Assembly (NCBI GenBank): GCA_947455595.1
Contig: CANGOP010000001.1
Location: 1 to 64,000 of the forward strand
Source: Gammaproteobacteria bacterium
GTDB taxonomy: Bacteria; Pseudomonadota; Gammaproteobacteria; Steroidobacterales; Steroidobacteraceae
Direction: 5' to 3'
Length of the DNA: 64,000 bases
This document shows, piece by piece, positions 1 to 8,626 of the stretch. The translations under genes were made by a program, and so were the position numbers. Position 1 is the stretch's first letter; each line of letters starts with the position of its first letter. The notes below the pieces were generated by a model. That model worked only from the letters and a program-made list of their open reading frames with translations, made no database searches and was not told the origin of the DNA.

Positions 1-213
1 ATCGTGTCGGTTTCGCTCGGCCTGCCGGCGACGTTTGTTTGGTACGGCGCACAGCGGGGCGGGCGTGGACTGCCCTTGGCGCTCAAAGACGGGGATGTGG
101 TGGTCTTTGGTGGCGAGGCGCGTCGCGGATACCACCAAGTGAGAACCGTTCGGCGGGCAGTCGGCGGTGACGCGGGGTACCGCATCAATCTCACCTTTCG
201 CAAAGCGCGCTGA
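1..213 (+). CDS. alkB: AlkB-type 2OG-Fe(II) DNA/RNA repair dioxygenase, C-terminal fragment
   Basis: This is the last 70 codons of a gene that begins before the window. The frame is open from base 1 and ends TGA at 211-213. The fragment reads IVSVSLGLPATF, then HGDVVV-like (DGDVVVFGG), then RGYHQV and finally RINLTFRKAR. This matches the end of E. coli AlkB: the YH histidine is the last iron ligand, and the two arginines of RINLTFR are the 2-oxoglutarate-binding pair. AlkB oxidatively demethylates 1-methyladenine and 3-methylcytosine in DNA and RNA. The N-terminal half, including the HxD pair, is not visible, so integrity cannot be judged. Confidence 0.9.
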   Translation: MVSVSLGLPATFVWYGAQRGGRGLPLALKDGDVVVFGGEARRGYHQVRTVRRAVGGDAGYRINLTFRKAR

Positions 214-243
214 GATGCCCTCTGGACGCGCTAGGATCATGGG

Positions 244-846
244 ATGAGCCAGACGATACCGCACGACTTACCGATCCATCCGGCCCTTGCCACCGGAGTG
301 CCTGTGCTCACCGTCGAGGCAGCAGCTTGGCGCAAGGGTTCGGCTGTGCACCTGCAGTATCGGATCGCGGCGGCACGACCCTTGCTGGTCATGCCAACGG
401 CTGGTTCTGGAGAACGACGGGATGGTTTGTGGCAGCACACCTGCTGTGAGCTTTTTCTGGGTGCTGCGACAGGCTCCGCCTACCTTGAATTGAATCTCTC
501 GCCGGCCGGCGACTGGGCTCTGTATCACTTCTCCGGTTATCGGATAAGAACTACGGACCTGACAGCGGAAACGCCGACCGTCCGCACGCAGTGGAAAGGA
601 GAGAACTTATGGGTTGACGCTGCGATCGACGTCGAGTCCTGGAAAATTCCGTGGTTGGCTGGCCAAGTCCGTGTCGGCCTGTCCGCAGTACTCGAATTCG
701 ATGGCAGCACGCGTGCGTACCACGCGCTTGCGCACGCACGGGATGTTCCTGATTTCCACGATGAGCGCGGCTGGTGTGCCGCGCTCGAATGTTTTCAAAA
801 GGCAGAGGACTATGATGCGAACCGGGCTCGATCGGCTGGCGACTGA
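244..846 (+). CDS. DOMON-like domain-containing protein
   Basis: A 200-residue cytosolic protein with no signal peptide. It has a beta-rich composition, the segment GLWQHTCCELFLG near residue 60, then LELNLSPAGDWALYHFSGYR, which resemble the DOMON-like fold found in small bacterial proteins and near murB-like genes. DOMON folds bind haem or sugars, but no ligand can be assigned here. The start ATG lies 30 bases after the alkB stop, behind a weak AGGATC. The gene overlaps the DUF1343 gene downstream by about 35 bases, suggesting cotranscription. The family call is by overall look, the function is unknown. Confidence 0.7.
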   Translation: MSQTIPHDLPIHPALATGVPVLTVEAAAWRKGSAVHLQYRIAAARPLLVMPTAGSGERRDGLWQHTCCELFLGAATGSAYLELNLSPAGDWALYHFSGYRIRTTDLTAETPTVRTQWKGENLWVDAAIDVESWKIPWLAGQVRVGLSAVLEFDGSTRAYHALAHARDVPDFHDERGWCAALECFQKAEDYDANRARSAGD

Positions 847-2020
847 ATCGGGTTGGCGCGAACGCTTGGGAGGCCGCCGGGTCGCGCTGCTTGGGCATCC
901 TGCGTCCGTAGATGACCAGTTGGTGCATTCACTCGACGTGCTCAGTCGATTTCCGACGGTGAATCTGACGGCCGCTTTTGGACCACAACATGGTCTCAAG
1001 GGTGATCAGCAAGACAACATGATGGAGACCCCGGACGACCAAGACGAACGCCTGGGCATCCCTGTCTTCAGCCTCTATGGTCGCGTCCGTCAGCCAACGG
1101 AGGCCATGCTCGACACCTTCGACGTCCTACTCGTGGATCTCCAGGATCTGGGGTGTCGGATCTATACTTTCCTGACAACACTGCGCTACGTCCTCGAGGC
1201 GGCGGCTCGAACGGGAAAGACCGTGTGGGTCCTCGATCGCCCGAATCCGGCGGGCCGGCCGGTGGAAGGTCTCGCCCTTCGCGAGGGGTGGGAAAGTTTT
1301 GTCGGCGCTGGGCGATTTCCGATGCGTCACGGTCTCACGCTTGGAGAAGCCGCCGACTGGTTTTGTCGTGAGCTAAAGCTCGATGTGGACTACGACGTGA
1401 TCGCCCTGTCAGGTTGGCAACCAGGCCAAGCGCCAGGATACGGCTGGCCAACGGGTGAGCGCAGTTGGGTAAATCCCAGTCCCAATGCCGCGAGTCTCTC
1501 CATGGCGCGCGCGTACGCCGGGACGGTGATGCTCGAGGGTACGACCCTGTCCGAAGGGCGTGGCACGACGCGCCCGCTCGAAGTGTTGGGGGCGCCTGGG
1601 CTAGATGGCGCTGCGCTGATCGCTCAGATGCATCGACTTGCCCCTAACTGGTTGCAAGGCTGCCGACTCAGGCCCTGCTGGTTTGAGCCGACCTTCCATA
1701 AACACGTCGGGCAGTTATGCGGCGGTTTTCAAATCCATCTGGATGACCCCGCGTATCAGCACCACGCATTCCGTCCGTGGCGACTGGTGTCGGCGGCTTT
1801 CAAGGCGATCCGCCAACTACAGCCTGACTACCCGCTCTGGCGGGATTTTCCGTACGAATATGAAACTGATCGACTAGCCATCGACTTGATCAACGGGTCG
1901 CCGTTGCTGCGTGAATGGGTCGACGATCCGGCAGCGCAGGCCGGCGACCTCGACGCACTAGCCGGTGCCGACGAGGTCGCCTGGCAGGCGGAACTGAATC
2001 CGTTCCTGCGTTATCGGTGA
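812..2020 (+). CDS. namZ: DUF1343 protein, NamZ-type exo-beta-N-acetylmuramidase
   Basis: A 402-residue DUF1343 protein. Visible family motifs are GPQHGLKGDQQDNM, VDLQDLGCRIYTF, VLDRPNPAGR, RHGLTLGEAADW, SPNAASLSMARAY and EGTTLSEGRGTTRPLE. The founding member, B. subtilis NamZ, removes terminal MurNAc from peptidoglycan fragments during cell-wall recycling. Two ATGs occur at 812 and 815 behind AGGCAGAGG. The frame stays open back to 614, but that stretch lies inside the upstream gene and does not resemble the family. No signal peptide is seen, so the enzyme would act in the cytoplasm, unlike secreted NamZ. Gln stands in GPQHG where I recall Glu in many relatives. Family membership is firm, exact substrate inferred. 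Confidence 0.85.
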   Translation: MMRTGLDRLATESGWRERLGGRRVALLGHPASVDDQLVHSLDVLSRFPTVNLTAAFGPQHGLKGDQQDNMMETPDDQDERLGIPVFSLYGRVRQPTEAMLDTFDVLLVDLQDLGCRIYTFLTTLRYVLEAAARTGKTVWVLDRPNPAGRPVEGLALREGWESFVGAGRFPMRHGLTLGEAADWFCRELKLDVDYDVIALSGWQPGQAPGYGWPTGERSWVNPSPNAASLSMARAYAGTVMLEGTTLSEGRGTTRPLEVLGAPGLDGAALIAQMHRLAPNWLQGCRLRPCWFEPTFHKHVGQLCGGFQIHLDDPAYQHHAFRPWRLVSAAFKAIRQLQPDYPLWRDFPYEYETDRLAIDLINGSPLLREWVDDPAAQAGDLDALAGADEVAWQAELNPFLRYR

Positions 2021-2281
2021 GTTATCGAGCCTGCGGGCGTAATGGAGGTCGCGTTACGGGTTAGCCCCGACCTGTCACGATTGGGTCTGAGGCAGCTTCG
2101 GAAGGCGAACAGATCACCGGCGTCGGGTCTGCGCCTCGGCCTCTCCGTCGATACGAGACGAATGAAGCCGCGGCGAAGGGCTGAAGTCGGCCAGACGTCC
2201 TGCAGTGCTGAGTCGACTGCAACGTCAGCACGGAAGGCCCTATTGGTGGCCTTCCGTGGGCCCACGCACGATCAGGTTCAC
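2021..2281. other. Convergent intergenic region with a strong hairpin
   Basis: The 261 bases lie between the stops of two convergent genes. They contain a perfect 11-bp inverted repeat, CACGGAAGGCC at 2229-2239 and its complement at 2248-2258, around an eight-base loop. No T-run follows on either strand, so it is not a canonical intrinsic terminator. It may still be a transcript-end or processing hairpin. I see no convincing gene here. Confidence 0.5.
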
Positions 2282-4432
2282 CTATCGTGTGCCTGCCGGG
2301 ACCGGAAAACCGCGCTTGCGCATCAGCGCCGCAATGCCGGGGTCACGGCCACGAAAGGCACGATAAGCGTCGGCAGGGTCAACGGTATTGCCGACGGACA
2401 GCACCTCTTTGCGCAGTCGGGCCGCCACCGCCGGATCATACGGGCCACCAGCCTCGGTGAACGCTTCCCACGCATCAGCCGACAACGTGTCCGACCAGAG
2501 GTAGCTGTAATAGCCCGCCGAATATCCGTCGCCTGAAAACACGTGACCGAACTGCGGCGTGCGATGACGCATGACGATCTCGTGCGGCATGCCTAACTGA
2601 GCCAACGTATTGCGCTCAAACGCCCGCGGCTCAATCGCACGATCGCCCAGCAAGTGCAGCTTCATATCGATGAGCGCACTCGAGAGGTATTCGACCGTCT
2701 TAAAGCCCTGATTGAAGGTCTCCGCCCGGTGAATCTTCGCGACCAACTCATCTGGAATCGGCTTGCCCGTCTGGTAATGGACGGCGAATCGCTGCAGTAC
2801 TTCTGGCGTCGAGAGCCAGTGCTCCAGAAGCTGCGACGGGAACTCAACGTAATCGCGCGCCACCGACGTGCCCGAGAGTGTGGGATAGGTCACGTTCGAG
2901 TTCAGGCCATGCAGGGCGTGACCAAACTCATGGAACAAAGTCACCGCGTCTTCCCAGCTGATCAGAATCGGCTCGCCAGGCGCGCCTTTCACGAAATTAG
3001 AATTGTTCGAGACAATCGTCTTGATGTCGCCGTCGAACCGCTCTTGTAGTCGATATTCGTTCATCCATGCGCCCGACTGCTTTCCTTCTCGCGCGTAAGG
3101 ATCGAGATACCAAAGGCCAACATGCGCCCCATCGCGCTTGACCTCATAGACCCGAATGTCGGGATGTGCAACCGGTACTAGACCCGCTGGGACTTCGTCA
3201 AAGGTGAAACCGAAGAGTTGTTCCGCAACCCAGAACATTCCCTCGCGGAGTTTTTCCAACTGCAGGTATGGTTTGACCTCATTGGCATCCAGATCATATT
3301 TCTCCCGCCGGACGATTTCAGCGTAATAGCGGTAATCCCATGGCTCGATGCGTATGTGGGGAGTGCCCGATGCATCACTGTCGCGGTCCGCGATCGCCTG
3401 CATGTCGGTCACTTCTTCATGAACTCGGGCGACAGCGGCTGGCCACACCGCTTCCATGAGACCGAGCGCCTTTTCAGGCGTTTTCGCCATGGTCTCTTCG
3501 ACGCGCCAGTGTGCGTGGGTCGGATAGCCGAGTAATTTCGCACGCTCAGCGCGTAGCGCGAGGATGCGAGTGATCGTCGCGTTTGTGTCGTGAGCGTCGC
3601 CGTTATCGCCTCGGTTAACGAACATTCGCCAAACTTTCTCGCGCAGATCTCGGCGGCTCGAATATTCGAGAAAAGGTTCAACGGAAGAGCGAGTGTTGAG
3701 TACCGCGCCTTTCGCGTCCAGCTTTCGAGCGACAGCGGCCGCTCTGAGAGCGTCAGCTGTCGACGCCGGGAGTCCGGCAAAATCAGTATCCGTAGTGAGC
3801 GGAATGAATAGCTCGCCTTCATCGGCTAAAAGAGCTTGGCTGAAGCTCGTGTATAAACTGGCCAATTCTTGATTGATATCCGAGAGTCGAGATTTATCTG
3901 CCGCCTTTAATTTGGCGCCGGCTCGCGTAAAGTCCGTGTAGACAACCCAGGCCAGACGCTTCTGTTCTGCGGAGAGATGTGCTGCCTCACGGTTGTGGTA
4001 AACAGCGGAGATGCGCGCGTACAGTCGGCTGTTTTGGGTGATCGCGTCGCTGTGCGCGGCCAACAGCGGCGACACGTCTCGCTCAACAGCTTGCACGGCG
4101 CCGTCACTCAACGTGGCGGCATAAATTGCAAACAGTGTGTTGACTCGCGCCAGCGCGCGGCCCGAGCGCTCAAGGGCTGCGATGGTGTTCTCAAAGGTCG
4201 GCGCGGAAGATTGGTTGGCGATCGACTCGATTTCAGCCAATTGCTGCTTCATGCCGGCTTCAAGTGCGGGGCGAAAGTCGTCTACCCGAACTTGGTCGAA
4301 GGGAGGCACGCCGCCGTATGGTCCCGTCCACGGGGCGAGCAAAACGGATTCCGCCGGGACATCGGCCGCAACGGCGGGCATGGTTGTAATCAAGCTCATG
4401 AGGCAGTACCCAAACGCAAGAAGACGTGACAT
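2282..4432 (-). CDS. dcp: M3 family metallopeptidase, peptidyl-dipeptidase Dcp, exported
   Basis: A 716-residue zinc peptidase of family M3. The HEFGH motif is at about residues 501-505, with the downstream glutamate ligand in DYVEFPSQ. The C-terminus (FSGDGYSAGYYSYLWSD and the final LMRKRGFPV) looks like Dcp rather than oligopeptidase A. Dcp releases C-terminal dipeptides from oligopeptides. I chose ATG 4430-4432 because it opens a clear signal peptide (MSRLLAFGYCLMSLITTMPAVAA), whereas the longer frame to 4480 adds an unrelated leader. E. coli Dcp is 681 residues and not classically secreted, so the leader points to periplasmic action here. It follows the 2OG-oxygenase gene by 56 bases in the same direction. 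Confidence 0.9.
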   Translation of the reverse strand: MSRLLAFGYCLMSLITTMPAVAADVPAESVLLAPWTGPYGGVPPFDQVRVDDFRPALEAGMKQQLAEIESIANQSSAPTFENTIAALERSGRALARVNTLFAIYAATLSDGAVQAVERDVSPLLAAHSDAITQNSRLYARISAVYHNREAAHLSAEQKRLAWVVYTDFTRAGAKLKAADKSRLSDINQELASLYTSFSQALLADEGELFIPLTTDTDFAGLPASTADALRAAAVARKLDAKGAVLNTRSSVEPFLEYSSRRDLREKVWRMFVNRGDNGDAHDTNATITRILALRAERAKLLGYPTHAHWRVEETMAKTPEKALGLMEAVWPAAVARVHEEVTDMQAIADRDSDASGTPHIRIEPWDYRYYAEIVRREKYDLDANEVKPYLQLEKLREGMFWVAEQLFGFTFDEVPAGLVPVAHPDIRVYEVKRDGAHVGLWYLDPYAREGKQSGAWMNEYRLQERFDGDIKTIVSNNSNFVKGAPGEPILISWEDAVTLFHEFGHALHGLNSNVTYPTLSGTSVARDYVEFPSQLLEHWLSTPEVLQRFAVHYQTGKPIPDELVAKIHRAETFNQGFKTVEYLSSALIDMKLHLLGDRAIEPRAFERNTLAQLGMPHEIVMRHRTPQFGHVFSGDGYSAGYYSYLWSDTLSADAWEAFTEAGGPYDPAVAARLRKEVLSVGNTVDPADAYRAFRGRDPGIAALMRKRGFPVPAGTR

Positions 4433-4488
4433 GGAACATCCATGAAAGGGGAGGGAAGGGGGCAGGATAGCTCTCCGCACCTCATCGG

Positions 4489-5154
4489 TCAGGTGCGGGC
4501 GGCGTCCGGCAGGTTAAACCAGCAGTTGAATGCAATCGTGATTCTTTCGCCGGGGCCTTCGTAAGGTTTGACCTCATGGAGCACCCAGGAAGGAAAAAGC
4601 ACGAGGCGACCTGCCTCCAGTTTGATGTTTCGCATCTGCGAGCCAAAAGGCGGAGGGATGCGCGCATTGCCCGCGTCAAAGTGCATCGCGCTGGTTGTCA
4701 CGGGACCGAGGAAGCTCAGTGTTCCGCTGTCTGGACGGTCTGGATCGTGTTGGCCGGGGTCAACACAATAAACCCCGCTCCAAGATGCATTCGGATGATT
4801 ATGGAGACTGAAGTACCCGCCGCGCCGTGTCACATGCGCCCAAGCGTCGTTAAAAATTTCCAGTCGCTCAAGGGTCTCTAAGGTGTAACCGTTCAGTTGC
4901 CCGATGACGGCGAGCATTCGATCCCAACAGAAGCGCTTCAGTTCCTGGACGGCTGGATTTGGCTGTCTGAACAGATCGAAGTGGGTCTCGAATAGGGCGG
5001 CATTGCGCTGGGTAAGGGGGCGTGGATTACGTGCTCCGAGCGCCTCTTGCTCCAAGAGATAGTTTTTTAATGCCTGATTCAATGGGTCAGGAGCCTCATG
5101 TTGGCTGAAGGCAAACGGGACTGCGAACATCGGGACGATTTCAGGGGCTGACAT
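4489..5154 (-). CDS. TIGR02466-family putative 2OG-Fe(II) oxygenase
   Basis: A 221-residue protein of the 2OG-FeII_Oxy_5 group (TIGR02466). The core reads SLHNHPNASWSGVYCVD, then FPSWVLHEVKPYEG and GERITIAFN, which supply the histidine iron ligands and the arginine for 2-oxoglutarate. Members are presumed hydroxylases of unknown substrate, and the early segment VPMFAVPF is typical of the family. The ATG at 5154 is preferred to 5202 because the extra 16 residues are not family-like. It is divergent from the TPR-hydroxylase gene with 77 bases between starts and is followed by the secreted peptidase. The shared promoter region and second oxygenase suggest a joint role in peptide or protein hydroxylation, which is inference. 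Confidence 0.82.
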   Translation of the reverse strand: MSAPEIVPMFAVPFAFSQHEAPDPLNQALKNYLLEQEALGARNPRPLTQRNAALFETHFDLFRQPNPAVQELKRFCWDRMLAVIGQLNGYTLETLERLEIFNDAWAHVTRRGGYFSLHNHPNASWSGVYCVDPGQHDPDRPDSGTLSFLGPVTTSAMHFDAGNARIPPPFGSQMRNIKLEAGRLVLFPSWVLHEVKPYEGPGERITIAFNCWFNLPDAART

Positions 5155-5231
5155 GAACGCTGCTCCAATTCGAGGTCCTCGCCATTGTAGCGGCCCGCCC
5201 ATCTCCCGGAACCAGCGCTATACTTAATCGC

Positions 5232-6542
5232 ATGAGGAATAAGGCAGATTCATCCGGGTCAGACGCTGAACGTCGGGTTGTCGCGCTCATGGCTGCCTGT
5301 GACCGCGCCCTGTCCGAGCGTCGGGCAGTCGATGCAGAGCAAGCGTTTGGGCAAGCGCAGGCGCTGATGCCCGATCATCCCGCTGTTCACTATGAGCATA
5401 GTCGACGACTTTATGCAGCTGGTAATCCGCACGGCGCTCGGGAGAGACTCGAGAAAGCGGTGGCTTCTGCACCTGGAGAGGCGCGTTATTGGCACGGCCT
5501 TGCCGCTGTACTGAGAGCTCTCGTCCTCAACGAGGAAGAGTTGGCCGCATTGGACGGCGCGCTGAAAGTAGAGCCGCGGGACGCAATTGCCCTTCTGTAC
5601 AAAGGGGCGGTCCTAGATCGGATGGGGAAGCGGCGTACGGCATCGCGAATCTACTCCAATGCCCTGCAGGTGATGGCCTCCGGTCGCCAGCTTCCCCCAG
5701 CGCTGGAGCCGCTGGTTCGAGAGGCGACGCAGCGGGTACAACAAGTTCGTGCTGAGTTTTCTGCTTATGCGGATCGGCGACTAGGCGCGTCTGCATTATC
5801 GAGTGTGGGGCGGCGGGGTAATCGCTTCGTTGATCTCATGATCGGTCGAGCGCGGCACTATCCGCCACGGCCGACCGGCCTTTACTTTCCGAACTTGCAC
5901 AACTACGAGTTTCACGATCGCGATCAGTTTCCTTGGTTGGAGTCGCTGGAAGCTTCGACGAATGCCATTCTTGAAGAGTGCCTTGCAGTCCTTGGCCAAG
6001 ATGCCGAGGGACTTGAGCCTTACGTGGCTTATCGCGATGGACTGCCGCTTGATCAATGGAAAGAGTTGAATAACTCGAGGCGCTGGAGTGCCTATTTCCT
6101 TTGGAAAGAAAGTGCGCGCATTGAAGCGCACCTGGCGCGCTGTCCAAAGACCGAAGCTGCGTTGCAGGCGATACCGCGGGTCGATATCCCTGGTTTTGGG
6201 CCGACAGCGTTTTTCTCAATTCTAGATGCGAAGACACGGATCCCACCTCACCATGGTGTGACCAACACTCGACTGACCGTGCATCTCCCACTGGTCATAC
6301 CGCCAGGCTGCTATTTTCGAGTCGGCAATGACACGCGACCGTGGAAGGCGGGTGAGGGTTGGGTGTTTGACGACTCGATCGAGCACGAAGCTTGGAATGA
6401 TTCGGACGTGCCGCGCGCTATTTTGATTTTTGATGTCTGGAATCCAGAGCTGTCAGTCGGCGAACGGGATATGGTGCGTGAGGCCACGTTGACGTTTGCA
6501 GAATTCTTCGATGTCGAGGGTATGGAGGGTTTGGGTCTATGA
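5232..6542 (+). CDS. TPR protein fused to an aspartyl/asparaginyl beta-hydroxylase domain
   Basis: A 436-residue protein. Residues 15-150 are helical TPR-type repeats. Residues 230-405 are an AspH-type domain (pfam05118). Key residues are H341 and G342 in HHGVTNTRL, which match the HxG centre that replaces HxD in this family, H385 in IEHEAW, and R395 with DVWNPEL closing the domain. AspH enzymes hydroxylate Asp or Asn in protein substrates using 2-oxoglutarate, and the TPR part is expected to bind the protein partner. No signal peptide, so cytoplasmic. The stop overlaps the next start as ATGA (6539-6542), so the small exported protein is translationally coupled to it. Confidence 0.85.
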   Translation: MRNKADSSGSDAERRVVALMAACDRALSERRAVDAEQAFGQAQALMPDHPAVHYEHSRRLYAAGNPHGARERLEKAVASAPGEARYWHGLAAVLRALVLNEEELAALDGALKVEPRDAIALLYKGAVLDRMGKRRTASRIYSNALQVMASGRQLPPALEPLVREATQRVQQVRAEFSAYADRRLGASALSSVGRRGNRFVDLMIGRARHYPPRPTGLYFPNLHNYEFHDRDQFPWLESLEASTNAILEECLAVLGQDAEGLEPYVAYRDGLPLDQWKELNNSRRWSAYFLWKESARIEAHLARCPKTEAALQAIPRVDIPGFGPTAFFSILDAKTRIPPHHGVTNTRLTVHLPLVIPPGCYFRVGNDTRPWKAGEGWVFDDSIEHEAWNDSDVPRAILIFDVWNPELSVGERDMVREATLTFAEFFDVEGMEGLGL

Positions 6543-7045
6543 CGAACCAAAAAGTGTGCATGGCTTTGGTCTGGCTGGGCGTTGCCCTCCTACCGGTAAC
6601 AGATGGCTTAGCAGGAGCCCCGTCGCGCCTAGAGGGTCTATTGGCCTGCCGCAGCATTCCGGAAGCCGGTGCGCGACTGGAATGCTTCGACCGGGAGTCG
6701 GCCTCGCTGGCCGTTGCGCCACTGGCTGCCAGTCCCGCTCCTGCAATGCCGCCCGAAAAAGCCTTTGGCTTGCCGCCATTGGCCGTGGCCGAGGCACAGG
6801 CCTCCCGAATCGAACAGCCGGCCAGCATTGACAGTTTGACTGGTCGCGTGGTCGGTCTATCGTTAGGAGAAAATGGTCGCGTCGTGGTCACGCTCGACAA
6901 TGGGCAGGTCTGGCGACAACTGATGGCTGGTGAGGATCTGAACCTGAAACTCGGCGATACCGTGCGACTGTCGCGCGGTATCGTCGGATCTTATTTTATG
7001 AAGGTTCCCTCTGGCCGCACCTGTAAGGTCAATCGTCTGCGCTAA
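6539..7045 (+). CDS. Small exported protein of unknown function
   Basis: A 168-residue protein that I do not recognise. Residues 1-25 form a signal peptide ending near GLAGA. Next comes ACRSIPEAGARLECFDR, a two-cysteine motif seen in many small exported proteobacterial proteins. A Pro/Ala-rich linker follows, then a C-terminal beta-rich domain (about 95-168) with GRVVVTLDNGQVWRQL and VRLSRGIVGSYFMKV, which reads like a small beta barrel. A last cysteine is in GRTCKVNRLR. The ATGA overlap with the TPR-hydroxylase gene suggests the two products are needed together. Periplasmic location is likely, and the role is unknown. Confidence 0.75.
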   Translation: MTNQKVCMALVWLGVALLPVTDGLAGAPSRLEGLLACRSIPEAGARLECFDRESASLAVAPLAASPAPAMPPEKAFGLPPLAVAEAQASRIEQPASIDSLTGRVVGLSLGENGRVVVTLDNGQVWRQLMAGEDLNLKLGDTVRLSRGIVGSYFMKVPSGRTCKVNRLR

Positions 7046-7054
7046 GGCGCAGAA

Positions 7055-8626
7055 TCAACTGACATCTATACCTGCGGCTTCAAAGAGCCGCCGTGCTGGG
7101 TCGAGGTCCGCCGAGTAATGACGCCACTCTTCCAGCGAGGATGAGTACAGAGGTTGTCTGACCTGCACCGAGCTCGCCGTCGTACTGGCGGTCGGGTTCT
7201 TGTGGAACTCGAGGCATGCTGGCTCAAAGTCGAGCCCACAATAATCCAGCAATTTGCGGGTCGTGTTTTCTTGATCGAGAACGACAGATTCATACGCGAC
7301 ATCAAGGATTCGACCCGGCAATAGGGTGTGCCAGTGGGCCATCAGCTGGCGATACCCAATGATGAAGTTTGCAATCTCCGTAATGTCGTACGAAAACGGA
7401 TAGGTGCGACGGAACCGCGTCTTGTAGATCGCGTAGGTGGCGGCCATCGGATGACGGGTCAAATGGATGATTCGAGCTTGCGGAAATGCCCTGAAGATCA
7501 CGCCACAATAAAAAAAGTTGGTGGGCTGTTTGTCGCTAAAACGCGCTTTGTTGCCGCGCCATGCGCGCGACTCGGCGAGATAGCCTTGGGCCACGTCGGC
7601 ACCGGAGACTTGGCCCAATGTTTGCGAGAAGCTGACCCAGTCGAGGTCTTCGATCGGGCGGACGCGATTGACGGCATTGCCAACCGCAGCGGACAGCGCT
7701 GCCAGTTCTCCGGCTGAGTGCACCGCGGAATGTGACCCGATGATCCGCTCGACAAGGGTCGTACCCGTGCGGGGTAGTCCCAGGATAAAGATGGGGCGTT
7801 CGCCGCTGGTGTCCTCACTCAAGGGCTGAGTCGCCGAAAAACTTTCCTGAATAGCGGCAAATATTTGGCGATCCTGCTCCGGGTCGTAGCGCAGCTGTGC
7901 ACGTTGCAGATTATTGCCGGCATTAAGATGGCGCCAGCTTGTCGGGTGGTCGCCCGAATCGTGATAGGCCTTAGCGAGCGCGAAGTGCAGGGCGATACGT
8001 TGCTCGACGTCTCCCTGCGCCGCAAGCGCTGCTTCCATATCGGAGATAGGCGCTTTGCCCGTGCTGAGCAAGCGCAATTCGCCCCGCGACTTTAAAGCTT
8101 CAGCATCCCCCGGGTTGGCCGCCAAGATCGCGTCATAGTCGGCTTCCGCCCGATCGAAGTCTCCGAGGTACCGCAACACCATCGCACGGCGGGCGAGATA
8201 TCGTCGCTCCTGAGGGGCCACGGCCACGGCCCGATCAAACATGCGAAGCGCCAGTTCATGCTCGCTGGCATGGACGAGGAAGGTGCCTGCGGCGTCGAGA
8301 GCGGCCGGTATGTCGCCAACGCGAGTCACGGCAGTCTGGGTGGCCTCAACGGCCTCACTGCGTCGTCCAAGGGCGAGCAAGGCTTCTGCGCGCTGAAGGC
8401 CACACTGGAAATCATTTGGGTCTATGACGAGTCCGGCTTCGGCAAGCCTTAGCGCCTCTTCTTTTTCATTTGCCGACAGCGCCGCGAAGCTACCCAACAA
8501 CCAACCCACCGGGTTGGAGGGATGCGTCTCCCTGCATTGCTGGGCGGTCCGTGCGGCCGCTTGCCAGTTGCCTGCGGTCATCTCTTCGCCTGCCCGGCGT
8601 TGGAAATCGACGATTGATAGCGTCAT
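7055..8626 (-). CDS. TPR-containing sulfotransferase family protein (copy 1)
   Basis: A 523-residue protein with TPR repeats over about residues 1-235 and a sulfotransferase domain from about 277 on. The PAPS 5'-phosphosulfate loop is GLPRTGTTLVERI (PRTGTT at 285-290), and the 3'-phosphate motif is HLTRHPMAATYAIYK near residue 390. The fold resembles tyrosylprotein sulfotransferases, so a protein or peptide acceptor bound by the TPRs is plausible. The frame runs open to 8821, but ATG 8624-8626 is chosen because it begins the TPR region and follows GAGAGTGAG. The gene ends 10 bases from the stop of the convergent secreted protein and is divergent from the TonB-dependent receptor. Confidence 0.88.
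   Translation of the reverse strand: MTLSIVDFQRRAGEEMTAGNWQAAARTAQQCRETHPSNPVGWLLGSFAALSANEKEEALRLAEAGLVIDPNDFQCGLQRAEALLALGRRSEAVEATQTAVTRVGDIPAALDAAGTFLVHASEHELALRMFDRAVAVAPQERRYLARRAMVLRYLGDFDRAEADYDAILAANPGDAEALKSRGELRLLSTGKAPISDMEAALAAQGDVEQRIALHFALAKAYHDSGDHPTSWRHLNAGNNLQRAQLRYDPEQDRQIFAAIQESFSATQPLSEDTSGERPIFILGLPRTGTTLVERIIGSHSAVHSAGELAALSAAVGNAVNRVRPIEDLDWVSFSQTLGQVSGADVAQGYLAESRAWRGNKARFSDKQPTNFFYCGVIFRAFPQARIIHLTRHPMAATYAIYKTRFRRTYPFSYDITEIANFIIGYRQLMAHWHTLLPGRILDVAYESVVLDQENTTRKLLDYCGLDFEPACLEFHKNPTASTTASSVQVRQPLYSSSLEEWRHYSADLDPARRLFEAAGIDVS

Noticed and set aside
614-811. N-terminal extension of the DUF1343 gene
   Set aside because: It overlaps the DOMON-like gene, does not resemble the family, and a Shine-Dalgarno lies right before ATG 812.
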